DNA of 64,000 nt from Excoecaria cochinchinensis (lineage: Eukaryota; Streptophyta; Magnoliopsida; Malpighiales; Euphorbiaceae), in NCBI GenBank assembly GCA_947683425.1, contig CANTUQ010000110.1:600501-664500 (forward strand), in the 5' to 3' direction. Position 1 is the first letter of the stretch. The number at the start of each line of letters is the position of its first letter. Below the pieces are notes generated by a model. That model was given only the letters and a program-made list of their open reading frames with translations. It was not told the origin of the DNA and made no database searches. Below are positions 37,014 through 49,117 of this stretch, piece by piece. A program made the position numbers and the translations under genes.

Positions 37014-38419
37014 ATGGCAGAAGAAACCGGAGCACTGACCACTCAAGACCTAGCTAGGAGGCTAGAGGACTTCGAACGAATAGTGCTAGACATGATGGGT
37101 GCCATGGCTGAAAGGATTGCCCATCCACCTGCAGCCCCACAGCCGCCTGCTGCTCTACAGCCGCAAGCAGCCCCTCCTCGGGGGCAAGCCGAACCACCTG
37201 CTGGCGGGGAGGCTCCCTTCGTTGGAGCTGCTGCTCGTCAACCCAACAATGAGCACAGAGCTGCTGCACCCATCGAGCCAAGAGGGGAAAGGATTCACAA
37301 TCCCAATGATGATTTCCTGATGGAGAGGAAGAAGAAGAGGTGCCGATAGTCCACCAAGCTGCGAGGCCCAGAGCACCCAGAGTAGAGGATGAAGCTTTAA
37401 GAGGTATGAGACAGCAGATCGAAGCTATCACCCGCATGCTCTCAGCTGGAAAGGGGGTCAACCCAGAAGACAGAGATCTGGGGGATGAAGAGCTGCTGCC
37501 CCAAAGATTCAAGATGCCCGAGCTACCGAAATTTGATGGCACCTCTGACCCATCCGCCCACATCAAGCAGTACACCCTGGTCATGAAAGGCACAGGGCTG
37601 AGCAAGAAGCAGAAGGTGGAATATTTCTGCCTTAGTCTGGTGGGCCCGGCAGTTGACTGGTACCACGGGTTGGATAGGAGGTCCAAAGAGGACTGGGACC
37701 TTTTGACCGAAGAATTCATGAAGCAGTACGACTGCAGCACCAGGATGGAGGTCACCCTAAAAGACCTCGAGCTTCTACAGCAGAAGAATGATGAGTCATT
37801 CCATGAGTACCTTACAAGATGGAGAAACAGGGTCATGGAGATGAAGAGGAAGCCTGACACTGCAAACCAGATCAGGTTGTTTATCAGAAACTCATGCCCT
37901 TACTTAAGGGACTTGCTCAGTTTTAAGGGGCTCAAGGACTGGGAGTCGCTTAAGGATATCGCTATAGAATCTGAGGCGGCTTACCTGGCAAAGAAAGCAA
38001 GCCAAAATAACTTTGCTGGTAAAGGCTATGGGAACCAGTCGGGATTCAAATCAGGCGGAGCTGGAGGCAGCAACAGCAGAAATGGTAGGACGGCAGAGGT
38101 CTCAGCTACTGGAGTTGGGCAGGGTCAAAGATATTACTCCAACTTAGGCCGCTCTCTATCCTGGGTACTGGAAAAACTAATGAAAGAAGGCAAGTTGCAG
38201 CCATTGCCACCCAGACCAGCCTTGAGTCAGGGACAGCCGGGACATAGAGGTGATCAGTACTGCGCTTACCACCAGCACACCGGCCATTTGACTAACCATT
38301 GCCGTATTCTGAGAAACAAAATCCAGGATCTCATTGACACCAATCAGATTGCAGATCCTGAGAAGAGAGAGAAAAAGAAGAAAGCAGGTTATAATGCAGT
38401 CCCTCCACCGCAAACATGA
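37014..38419 (+). pseudogene. Gag of the gag-only Tat-like element, one frameshift
   Basis: The ATG at 37014 opens MAEETGALTTQDLARRLEDFERIV. A Pro/Ala/Gln-rich linker follows (HPPAAPQPPAALQPQ). Near 37310-37335 the frame shifts, and from 37340 the second frame runs to 38419. It contains the Retrotrans_gag capsid core (PELPKFDGTSDPSAHIKQY, LVGPAVDWYHGL, LLTEEFMKQYDC) and a zinc-knuckle-like CAYHQHTGHLTNHC (CX2HX4HX4C, with His for the usual second Cys). The C-terminus is lysine-rich and ends without a pol frame. In-frame Met codons upstream (from 36747) exist but are less likely starts. A single indel would explain the break. Confidence 0.85.
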
Positions 38420-40480
38420 TCGTGTCTTGTCGCCCACTAGTGATATTGCTTTTAGATCTTTTTATTTCTAGAACATTTTATGCTACAATTTTCTGTTTGT
38501 AATAAAGAGAACAATTTTTTGCTTATTTGAATAATGTTTCTATTGATTTCATTTCGCATGATCATAACAAATTAACTTTGGCATTAATTCAAATAATATG
38601 ACTGCAGTTAATCTCGGAAACTTTGGGGAACCCAAAGAAAATTTTGATAGCATCTAACATAGCTCCTGTAGAGAGGGAAATTAAAAATAATAAAAAAAAA
38701 ACTAGTTGCAACTAGGGGACTGGATGGAAACTCACTAAGAGCACTAGAACCTTTCTGATTACCCGTCAAAGCGATCCCTGGATAAGACGGAACATAAAAA
38801 ATGATGTAGGCAACATTTTCTTTGTATAGCTCTCTAAATGACCATTTCCTACCCTTACTTCACAATCGCTTGCTAGCCCATTGAGCCTTTATGTGGGTAT
38901 GCTAAATGTGTGCCAATTTTGTTGTTACACATGTTAAAACTATCCCCTCGCCTAAAATGATTTTGGCTTCCCCTTAGAAGAGTGGCCTCTCTAGCAGGGA
39001 TGGATGAACATTTTAACAATCAACAATTTCTTTGTGGGTTATCAAAATTGCCCCGGTAAGAGCAAGTTCAAACTTTGAGAAGAGGGTTTCAGTCATGCGC
39101 CAAAGACATGAGCTCCCTAAAAAAAAAAAAAAAAGTAGAGCTCAAAATAATAACCACTTGACGAGTTTTGATGATTACCTTTTTAACTGTCAATCTGATC
39201 TTAAATGAGCTAAAATGTTATCAAATCCAAATTCAAGAATACCTTTGTATATACAACTGAGCTGAGAATGGTTCATCCACCAGTCGAGAAAATATTGCGG
39301 CCATTTTTCTCTAGCGACCTGATCCTCCTTTGATAGCCATCTACCTAAGCCTAACATTACAACCAAAGTAAGACCTTTTGATTCTTGGTTCAGTCTTATC
39401 CAATTAGCGAAGATGACCATCTAATAAGGTTTGGTACGTAAGAAGAGGCATATGGTGTTTCTTGAGCTTCAAGCGAGGAGCCACGAGTGCATTCATGCAT
39501 TCAAGTTAAGTCTCATCCCCAAAGTTGCATCTAGAATTCGCATTCAAAGAAAAAGATTAAGAGATGAGAGAAAATCTTCAATCATGAAACCCGAGAGGGC
39601 TGATTGATAACAGGAGTTTGATGCTTTCAAGATCTATCTCGAGATTAGCTAAAGTCTTGTATTTTTTAAAGTCAATGCCAAAATAATGATCATGTTTAAT
39701 GAAATCAAATTGAAACACATGCATTTATGCAATGATCAGAGTATTGTACCCTGTGTGATCAAAGTCATGTATCTGCCTACCCTCTGCTACTCTCAGAACG
39801 CAAATGCTTCAGCCGATTCATCCTGTTATCAGATGTGCAAAATCAAGCTCATGCAACCATGTCCTAAGACTCCCTAAAGATTCTTGCCAACAACTTCAGC
39901 AATCTTCAAAAAAAAAAAAAGAGCCGTTAGAGTGAAAACCGTAACTGGCGCTCTAAGCAAAAACTAGGCAAAAGGATAGGGTGAAAACCTGAAAACAGGC
40001 AGTCTATCCTTCAAAAAAAAAAGAAGAAAGAGAAAAGCCGCTGGATTGGGTTGGGTCCATTCCAGGCAAAAAATAAGGCACAGGGTTATGTGAAAATCCA
40101 CAAAGGACGCATCTCCCACTAAGAAAAGCTAGTGTGAAAATCCACAAGGGACGCACTACCTTCAAATAAGGACTACAGGTACCAGGTGAGAATCTCACAA
40201 TCCCAAAGGGCATGAAATTCAAAAGCAGCTCAAAAGGCATCAATTATATCGCAAATTGCAGCTAGCCCGGCTATCATCTCCAAGTTCACATAGATGAATT
40301 TTTATCCTGCATTCCTGCACAATTCATGCATTTCACTTGCATGCTCACCATTCCTGCATATTTTAGTTTCCCTATTTTGTAGAAAAAGAGATTTGATGCG
40401 GACACTGATCAAAGCCCAGTGATGACATCGATCAAATCATCAATCCACATACCAGCTTAATCATCAATCCAAGCACCATC
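38420..40480 (+). other. Non-coding region replacing pol
   Basis: No polymerase, protease or integrase motif is seen. Modules shared with T1 include 'cccgagagggctgatt' (39585), 'gtgaaaacc' (39920, 39980) and 'gtgaaaatccacaa' (40085, 40130). They place this stretch as Tat-type 3' untranslated sequence. Confidence 0.65.
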
Positions 40481-40485
40481 CAATG

Positions 40486-41005
40486 ACCTCTCAGGAGGCA
40501 ATCAAATCAAAGACTTCTCAGGAAGCAGCATATCGAAGACCTCTCAGGGGGCAAATGATCAGCCAACCGAAGACCTCTCAGGGGGCAAACGATCAATGAA
40601 CTGAAGACCTCTCAGGGGGCAAACGATCAATGAACCGAAGACCTCTCAGGGGGCAAACGATCAATGAACCGAAGACCTCTCAGGGGGCAATCAACCAAAG
40701 ACTTCTCAGGGAGCAATGAACTGAAGACCTCTCAGGGGGCAATCAACTAAAGACTTCTCAGGGAGCAGCAAACAGAAGACCTCTCAGGGGGCAAACGATC
40801 AATGAACCGAAGACCTCTCAGGGGGCAATCAACCAAAAACTTCTCATGGAGCAATGAATCGAAGACCTCTCAGGGGGCAATGAACCTAAGACCTCTCAGG
40901 GGGCAAACAATCAATGAACCGAAGACCTCTCAGGGGGCAATGAACTAAAGACCTCTCAGGGGGCAAACGATCGATGAACCGAAGACCTCTCAGGGGGAAA
41001 TCAAC
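40486..41005 (+). repeat. Tandem array, 18 units of 'gacctctcagggggca'
   Basis: Eighteen copies of GA(C/T)(C/T)TCTCAGGGGGCA-like cores follow one another at about 24 or 33 bp. They are separated by short AT-richer linkers such as 'aacgatcaatgaaccga'. There are two core variants, 'acctctcagggggca' and 'acttctcagggagca'. The array sits in the 3' untranslated region, as in other Tat elements. There is no direct-repeat-plus-unique-spacer structure of a CRISPR. Confidence 0.88.
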
Positions 41006-41147
41006 CTAAGGGCTCACAGATAGCACCGCTTCAACAAACGAAAACACACCATGGTAATAACCGCCATCTCAGAATTCTCCAGTTCGGAAAGATGGCTGAC
41101 TTAGGTACACGTCTCTTTCCTTTTCTTCTTTGAGTTTAGGCTCACCT

Positions 41148-41329
41148 TAGGGATGCTCACGGGGCGGGGATTCCCCGTCCCCCGCGGGGACCCGACCCGA
41201 ACGGGGCGGGGAATCCCCGAATTTTTCCCCCGCGGGGGCGGGGATGGGGGGGAAAAAATCCCCGCCCTTGAATTCGGGGCGGGGACGGGGAAAGGGGTCC
41301 CCGCCCCGAAAAAAAAATTAAAAAAAAAT

Positions 41330-41376
<47 letters not shown>

Positions 41377-41770
41377 TGATAATACATTAATAATATATTA
41401 ATATATATATATATATATATTTGTAATGTATAAATTGTATGGAATATTTATAAATATTTATATTTTAATTGTATAAAATATTTATATTTAAATTATATGA
41501 AATATTTTTAATTTTAAATTATTAAATTTTATAAACTATTTTTAATTTGGATCAAAAATGTCCATCAAATTAATTTTTTTTATTAAAATTAAAATTTTTT
41601 TTACGGGGACGGGGATCCCCGTGGGGAACGGGGATCCCCGCGGGGGCGGGGACGGGGGGATTTTCCCCCCGCGTCCCTAGCGGGGGCGGGGACGGGGAAT
41701 CCCCGCCCCTACGCGGGGCGGGGATGGGGGAGCCACTCCCCGCCCCCGCCCCGCCCCGTGAGCATCCCTA
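41148..41770. mobile_element. MITE M1 (hAT type), complete, 623 bp
   Basis: The ends TAGGGATGCTCACGGGG and its reverse complement form a 22-bp perfect terminal inverted repeat. GCTCACCT is duplicated at 41140-41147 and 41771-41778. Both ends are rich in GGGGCGGGG/CCCCGCCCC, and the centre is AT-rich with an (AT)n run (about 41332-41372). No transposase is encoded. It interrupts the 3' untranslated region of the gag-only element, between the tandem array and the polypurine tract. It belongs to the same family as M2. Confidence 0.93.
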
Positions 41771-41803
41771 GCTCACCTAGACACTAGTGTACTAGATTCC
41801 CCT

Positions 41804-41817
41804 AAACTGGGGGCAAC
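41804..41817 (+). other. Gag-only element polypurine tract
   Basis: AAACTGGGGGCAAC lies directly before the 3' LTR; the T1 element has the same type of tract. Confidence 0.85.
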
Positions 41818-44700
41818 TGTAGACACCGGGTCCTGAGTCAGCCTAGATCGAAGTTAACCAATGATGATAATTGCCTTCACAGGCTTAAAAGGTTAAAAGT
41901 GATGGTTTTCTCGTTAAATTTGTATTTTAGAGTGAAAAATTAGAAAATAATAAAAAATATTTAAAAAAATTAATTTTGAAAAATGGGGGCTTAAAATTAT
42001 GGTGTTTTTAGTCAATTTAAAATTTAAAAAAAAATAGAAAAAAAATAAAAAAATAAAAAAAAAATTTCGGACCGCGAGTGTCGGGCGCGGCAGCGCGCAG
42101 GCGCGCTGGCGCCCAGCTCGCAGGTGCCAGGCGCCCAGCACGCAGACGCCCAGGCGCCCAGCGCGTTGGGCGCGATTTGGCGACGCAATGCCGGCGTTGC
42201 GCGCTGCGCGCCGCACCGTGTGCTGAGGCGCGCGATTTTCGCGCCTCTGCGTGCGGATTTCGCGCGCCTCGCCGCGTGAGTGCCCGTCGCTCTATAGCGA
42301 CGGGAGGTGTCCCTCTATAGCGACGGGTTCCTGGCCGTCGGTACAGGGTCTGATGCCCTATTTCCCTCTTTTCAGCCTTTTTCCGATTTTTTCACCCAAA
42401 AATCCGTTTTTTATCCCATTTTTTTGGGGTTTTTGACTTCAAATTAAATTCTAAAATATTTTTTTAGGTAATTAAATAATAAAACTTGATTTTATCATTA
42501 AAAATAAAATAATTTTGGGTTAAAATAGGTTTTTTCCTTAATTAAATTAGGGCAACCTATTTTATTCTATAAAGAGTTTATGATGAAATCAAAAGGAGGC
42601 TCCACACATTCTTTTTAGACCTAAAATTTCCAGATTTCTTCTTCTTCTTCCACCAAAAATTCTAGATTTATTCCCCAACCAAAAATCAAAAAGAAAAATC
42701 AAATGTTTCCTTCTTTTTTCAACATAATTTCTTCTAAACATATTTTTTAGAGGAAGTTTTGTTGTTTGATTTAATTTTTGAGACAAATAGAATAATTATT
42801 TGTTCTCAAAATTGTTTTTAATCTTTTATTTTGGGTTCAATAAAACTTTTTCATTGATTTTGTTTTGAATCTCTTTTTGATAAAAAATTGATTTTGAGAC
42901 AAATAAAATAATTGTTTGTCATCAAAATCTAATTTTTATTTGATTTTCTAAAATAAAACTTCAATCATTTTTTTTTTTAATATGAACAAAGTGATTGATT
43001 GTTCTTGAAATCATTTTTCTTTATTTTAATCAATAAAAACCTTTTTTGATCAAAATCATTTCTTTAGGCAAAGGTATCAATTCTTTGTTCTTAAAGAATT
43101 TTTGATCATTTTTTTTATGTTTCTTGGAATAAAATTCCAACATTTTCATCATATTTCACTCTAATATTGTGAATCATCAAACAAAGAAATCGATCATCTT
43201 TTACCTTCATCGAATCCGAAACTCTGAGGGTAAACATTCTGGGCTTGTTCTTATTATTTCTTTTGGTTCATATCTAATTTATTTATGTATATTATATTTT
43301 ATTATTTATTTCAGATTTGTTTTATTTAATTTGTTTATATATGATTTTTATTCACATAAATATTGATTGTTTATTATTTTTAACATGTAATTAATAAATT
43401 CATTTTAATTGATTTTTTTGCCATGTAAATGGTTTATATCATTTGTGAACATATTTAATTAATCATATTGTTCATTTAATTGTTTTCATCATTCTTTAAT
43501 TGTTTTCATTTATTATTCTTTTCTTTATCATTTTATATATTCTTTGATTCGTTTATCTTCATCATCATTATTTTCATCATGTGTATATTTTCATGTACTA
43601 ATTAATTAACATGTTTTATTTTATTTTCATCACATCATTTAATCATTTATCACATATAATCCATGTTTCTCATTTTATTTTGGTTTGTTAATATTTTTGA
43701 TTCCATTATCATTCTTTTCATATCATCTTATTTTATTTTAATTTGTTATTCATTATTTTGTATGTTTAATTGATTTAATCACTAACATTATTTTATTTGT
43801 ATTTTGTTTTTATGTCTAAACTCATTTTTCGCTTGGGCGTTTTTGCGAGCACATCGGGAGGTCCAAAAAGGCTCGTTTGGTTCACATATTTATTTTCTTT
43901 ATTTGTAATATTTTATTTAATTTTGCCATATAATTTTCTTGTAAAATTATTTATTTAGGCACGCTAAAAAGAAAATCACAAAAACGTTTCTATTAATTAA
44001 CTTGACATTTTTTTCTAAATAAAAGGGGACCAATGTCCTAGTTTTTCATACCCAAATAAATCATCACATCAAAACTGTTTCATAATAAATATTCATGCGA
44101 GGACCAATGTTCTCACTATTAATGAATAACCCGTTTTATGCATGTATTTCACTTTTATAAATGGGAGTTGTATTCCGCTCCTAGTGTTATTGTAATTTAT
44201 TTTTAAATGCTTTATTTTGGATTTTGCTTACATTTACCGCTTTTGATATGAATGATTGCGCCTTTAATTTAAATTGCATTGTGTGGAAAGTTGATGAAAC
44301 AATGAATTCGAAACTTAATTATAATATTAATCAAGGTATAAATAAATGAGAAGTCCCGAACCAGCTCTGGTCTTTGGGCTCAAGAGGCTAGAGGTTTACC
44401 CTCCAAGACACCTCTTGTGTCACGAGGCTTTAGCGTTAATCCTAGGCTCCTTAGGGCGAGAGGTTTACCTTCCCCCTTTGGCTGGCCCAAAATGGATACT
44501 AAGCGCAGTCTTAGGCTCTCCGAGGCGAGAGAAACTTTCCCAATGTTCTATTGGGTGGCGACTCCATGAAACCTCCTTGTTGCCCAACATAGACGCACAT
44601 TTTTGATTTATCGCAAGCTGCCAACGGACCCACAAATGCCCCTATCGCCCACGTGCGGGCGGTCAGAATGGGCGGCCGCGGGGATCCGCCGCGCGTCACA
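41818..44700 (+). repeat. Gag-only element 3' LTR (2883 bp)
   Basis: It has the same ends as the 5' LTR and about 99% similarity by eye. It contains the intact 'ccgtcgctctatagcgacgg' hairpin at 42284-42303. GTGTA follows at 44701-44705. Confidence 0.9.
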
Positions 44701-44705
44701 GTGTA

Positions 44706-45109
44706 AGTTGTCCAAGTGATACTATTAATATTTGAATTGTATGAAAGTTTACAAATATTTATATTTTAATTGTATGAGATATTTATAAATATTTGTATTT
44801 AAATTGTATGAGATATTTTTAATTTTTTTAAAATTAGATATTTTTAATTTTAAGTCATCAATTATTAAATTTTGCAAGGCAAATTTTGTGAAATATTTTT
44901 GATTCGGGTCGGGAATCTCCATCAGGGCTGGAAATTCCCATTAGAGTTGTGTATTTTTATTTGGGATAGGAATCCCCGCGGGGGCAGGGACGGGGGGGAT
45001 TTTTCCCCTGCGTCCCCAGCAAGGGCGGGGACGGGGAATCCACGCCCCTGTGTGGGGCAGTAGGTGGGGAGCCACTCTCCGCCCCCGCCGGGCCCCGTGA
45101 TCACCCCTA
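44706..45109. mobile_element. MITE M2 (hAT type), right part
   Basis: It ends CCCCGTGATCACCCCTA, the inverted counterpart of the left end at 32912. ATTAGAAC (45110-45117) repeats the left flank. Together with 32912-33161 the MITE was about 650 bp before the gag-only element entered. Confidence 0.85.
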
Positions 45110-45117
45110 ATTAGAAC

Positions 45118-45549
45118 TAGTATGCTTGTGTGTGCATGCATAATTATTGATAGAAAGTTTAAGATATGTATCCACCAGTGGGCATTTTAATTCTCAGCGA
45201 GTAGAGTTGTTACTGCGTGCAGGTACTAGGAGGTAGAAAGACTTGAAGTGACCGATGTGTTACTGTCTAATGGGGAGAAGTGATGGGAAGCAAGGATAAG
45301 GAAATAGACATGGCATGTATATGGTCAAGTTGGACAGAGCTAGGAATTTGAATGTACGGACTTATGATTATGAATATGTGTAAGTGTGTGAATATTTAAT
45401 AGAATTATGTATGGACTGTATTATTAGTATATATGTGCGAATGTCTTATTTATATTAAAAAAAATAAATTTATCGATCTGTCTACTATATGGTAACTTGT
45501 GAGAAATCGGATTATTATACATATAGTATAGAAAGTTAAGAGTGTTACA
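45118..45549 (+). repeat. Gypsy LTR end (F-like)
   Basis: It shares the 'gtgtgtgcat ... ttctcagc ... tgcaggtac' layout with the F LTR and ends AGTGTTACA at 45549. No primer site follows, so it is a solo LTR or a 3' LTR. It hosts MITE M2. Confidence 0.55.
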
Positions 45550-47990
45550 GTAAATTCAAATTTAATTTAAAAAAAAAAAAAAAAAAAGAGAATATGATCC
45601 AACTATGTACCGACACAAAATTAAGAGTCAAATATGAGTGTAGTTGTAAACAATCTCAATTATCGATTTTTTTTTTATATAATATCATATATTAATACAA
45701 TTATTATATATGTTTTTAAAAAATATATTACGTATTTACATATTTTTAAATTATATATTTATATAATTTAAATTTAAAATTAAACTTTATAATTTTAAAT
45801 ATCTAATTAATTAATTAAAAAACGATTTAACTTTAAGCTTTTTTATTGCTTCATAGTAATTCTATACATTCTCTTTGAAAAACAGATTGCGCTCACTAGT
45901 CACCACTTAGTTCCTCCATCTCAGTCTCCATCGCGGTCGACACCTCCCTTAAACTCTTCAATTGATATAAAATGGTATTCTAATGTGATTTTATTTTATA
46001 TTTTTAATACAGCTAATGTTCTCTTAAGAGGTACTTTTTACATTTTTGAAAATAAGTCATTTTTGAGAATTTGTATAAATTATTAAAAGTGATTGAAATA
46101 TAATGATATTCAAAGACATAAAAATTAATATGAAATTAAAATTTAAATCAATAATTTGAATTTTTTTAATGACACAAAATATGGTTGTGAATTTGATCGA
46201 GACTCCAACCAATTCTACCTGAAATAACTCGACTCAAAATTGACAGACCTAAATTCTTAGCACATAGCAAAAATGAAATAGAAATAAGATTTTAGCACAC
46301 ATTGAATCTCTCACCTATTAACATGGATAAAAAAAAAACTCTTTCCTCTTTGAATTCAAAGTCCTCTATTTTCTCCATTTTAAGTTTGTGACTGCCGTTA
46401 ATTATTTATTGGTGGCAACCCCATTCCTCTTTTTCTTGTTTTAATTTTTGTGTTTCATTTTTTTAAGTCTCTCAATAATGATTTTCAAATTTGAATACTG
46501 AATTTCTGGTATTTATTTTTTATTCTTAATTTTGTGTTCATTTGATTTATTTTTGTGTTTTTTGTTTTAATAAATTGAGATTCAAAATTTTTTTTATCTC
46601 AAATTTGATTTTCGTATTTGTCAAGACCTTATTTGTATTTTTTATAAATGTAGTTCTTTTGTGTCAACTAAAATTGGATGCAGTTTAGCTTTTTGATATG
46701 TAAGTTTATCCTCTCATCAATTTGAAGATTGTTGTCTTCCTGAATTGAAGTTTTTATCATTTTTGAATGGAAAATGTCCTTCTTGCATGAAAGGTAGTTC
46801 AATAGTTTTTGTATACACAATAGATGAATTGAATTCCGATTGAAAGTTAGATTGTTCATGTACTAGTATTCACTATATTTGTTAAAAAAATTTAAAAATA
46901 TATTTCAATAACTTCATTATTCACCACAAAAAATGCATTTACCAGTCAAATTTTTCTGTCACTAAATGGCTTATCGATCCATTAGTATTATGCTAGCACG
47001 AGGCTTTTAATGACGGATTTTCTGTCCGTGGCTATGTTATTTACATTTCTTCATTTTGCATGTTAGAGACGAAAAAATTCTTTTTTTTAACAAAAAAATT
47101 TTGACCATGAAAATTCCATCGCGGGAATTTTGAAATAATTATTTTTTATAATATAGTTATAGTCTTTTCCATCACTACTATCTATCGCTCTTCTTTACAA
47201 GACAACAAAAAAATGACCAACAAAAATATTTCTCTTCAAAAGCAATATACAGTAAACAAAACCATCACATCATTATATTACTATATAATACAAAAATAAC
47301 ACCATAAGAAACTAAACTTTAAAATAAGAAAAAAGCAAGATATGAAAAAGTTTTAACAAGAAAAAAACTACTAAGGAAAGAAAAAAAATCCAACCAGTCT
47401 TATGAATTGTATTACACCATTTCCTTCACTCTTGGGATCCAAATTCTGTATAAGTGAATGTGCATGCTCATATACTATAAGGAAAAAAAATCCTCTATTG
47501 TTACATTAACATCAAATAAAGTTACTTTAACTATTTTCATGAGGGTTAAATTCCATTTTATATCCCACTACAGACACAACATCAAAATGAAGAATCAGTT
47601 CTACCATTGCTATGGAACTAATAGACTACACATAAGCAGTTGAGACCAGATTTTGAGGTAGAACACCCTCAAGCTCTTAACCATGCAGCAAGTTTTAAAT
47701 TCCAAATTAAATATGTCAAAGTCCGATCCTATAGTTATAGTTACTTTATACAAGGTAAAAAGAAGATCTTATTTTAGAATGAAGAAAACATAAATTAGTT
47801 GGATGAAGTCCAAAAATATAGTAAGAATCTAACACTTATAAATGTAATGTTGTATAAGTAATGATCCTGTTTCAATGATTACACAGTATTTGAGCAAAAT
47901 GCTTATGATTTAATAATCCATGTAAGATTTGTTATAAATTGAAGCATCTTTGTTCAGGCAATCATGTAATCGAAACTTTAATATTCCAAA
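45550..47990. other. AT-rich sequence, nothing recognised
   Basis: About 2.4 kb without a supported gene or repeat. Short ORFs such as 46668-46859 and 47458-47643 have no recognisable domain. The right part may include the unseen end of the copia LTR described next. Confidence 0.5.
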
Positions 47991-48613
47991 CTATATTTCA
48001 AGTTTAGAATTCTCCTAAAATCATTTATGATACAGTTGATTCAATTAATTTAATTAGGATTCATACTATAAGAGAGAAAGGAAATACTAACCTTAATCCA
48101 CGACTGCAAAAGTTTTATCCACTATCTCCTTTCATTTTTCTTCGTTCTTTTTCAATGGTGCAAGAAATTGTTTTTTTATATTTTGATAATTATGTTTTTT
48201 TATTATGTAAATAGAGAGGGAAGGGTTCTCCTTTTATAATAAGACCCTAGTGATTCTAAAATTATCTACGAGCCTAATAACCATTATTTTAGGCCCACCT
48301 TATATTAGAATGCACTTAAGTAATATGGGCCAAACTTTTATAATTATTAAAAATTAATCTAACAATCTCCCATTTGGCCCATGTTACGACTTGAAGATCC
48401 AACAAAATACTTTAAGCATGCACCATATATTGAATCTGTCAAGTCATGAAACTTGAATGAATTAAAATGATGGGATCATAGCGGTCACAAGTCAACTAAC
48501 GATATGATTCCTTCTATGTATCACACAATCAAATCAACTCAAAATAACTGTAATCAATAAATACTGTAATTTTCAACTTTGATGTTTTTCTTAAAAACAT
48601 AATTTGTTATTGT
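47990..48613 (-). mobile_element. Copia 3' end: polypurine tract and LTR, minus orientation
   Basis: On the minus strand, AAATGGGAGAT (48375-48365) is directly followed by TGTTAGATTAATTTTT at 48364, a classic copia polypurine tract and LTR start. A TATA-like ATTATAAAAG lies at 48240-48231, about 125 bp into the LTR. The LTR's far end is not clear; 47990 is an arbitrary cut. The 48376-48613 part is internal 3' untranslated sequence, cut by the Tat-like LTR at 48614. Confidence 0.6.
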
Positions 48614-49117
48614 GATGCACGGGAACCCTCTTGTTCTCGGAGGCCCGCTTTTATAGCCCGAGAGGGTTCGCGTCTAGATCTTGGGTAATATGAGATATTT
48701 TAGTATTTATACCCAATAGAACATTAGGAAAATTCATCTAATCTCATGAAATCTTTAGGCACCTTTGAGATATTTTGGAGTTGCTATCCAATTTACAAAA
48801 ATTAGAAAAGTTCATCTAACCTCGAGGGTCTAAATCAGAGAGTAATTCAGAACTTCACTCTTATTAATGTCTTGATTAATTATAAATGAGTTTTTAATAA
48901 TTATTTTTTCATCTCTTTTTCTCACACGTCATGCAATTTAATTAAAGAATACGTCAAGCATCGGAAGAAAGCGGTAAAGAAAAGCAATAATTGAAATAAT
49001 TAAAATACAAAATAAAGTACAAAATAAAAATGGGACAAAAATACAATCTCCCAAAATATACAATTAAGAAAATAAATAACATACATAAAATGAGGTAGTT
49101 ATTTGGAATAGGAACTG
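48614..49117 (-). repeat. Tat-like LTR end hosting element E
   Basis: On the minus strand it carries the terminal Tat-type segment ('aagagtgaagttctg', 'ttctattgggta') and ends GCATCACA at 48614. No primer site follows, so it is a 3' or solo LTR. Element E entered at 49117; GGAAC (49113-49117) is E's likely target duplication. Confidence 0.65.

Larger units (their letters stand above)
33162..44700 (+). mobile_element. Gag-only Tat-like element (TR-GAG type), 11.5 kb
   Basis: LTRs at 33162-36084 and 41818-44700, a primer site, a polypurine tract and GTGTA target duplications (33157-33161, 44701-44705) make it complete. Between them only gag is recognisable. No protease, reverse transcriptase or integrase is found, so it would need enzymes from an autonomous relative. 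By eye the LTRs differ at roughly two dozen bases plus a few indels, including a ~40-bp duplication around 'tttaacatgtaatt' in the 5' LTR. It is inserted inside MITE M2 and contains MITE M1. Confidence 0.88.

Noticed and set aside
40486..41005. CRISPR-like repeat array
   Set aside because: Units are tandem, with degenerate linkers instead of unique spacers, in a plant retrotransposon untranslated region.
41153..41401. ORF reading RGFPVPRGDPTRTGRG; similar ORFs at 32863-33180 and 44872-45063
   Set aside because: They are translations of the GC-rich MITE ends. The same text occurs in several frames and both strands.
46905..47120. Possible CACTA-type DNA transposon end ('caccacaaaaaatgc', 'tgacggattttctgtccgt')
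   Set aside because: No matching second end or target duplication was found; the resemblance is short.
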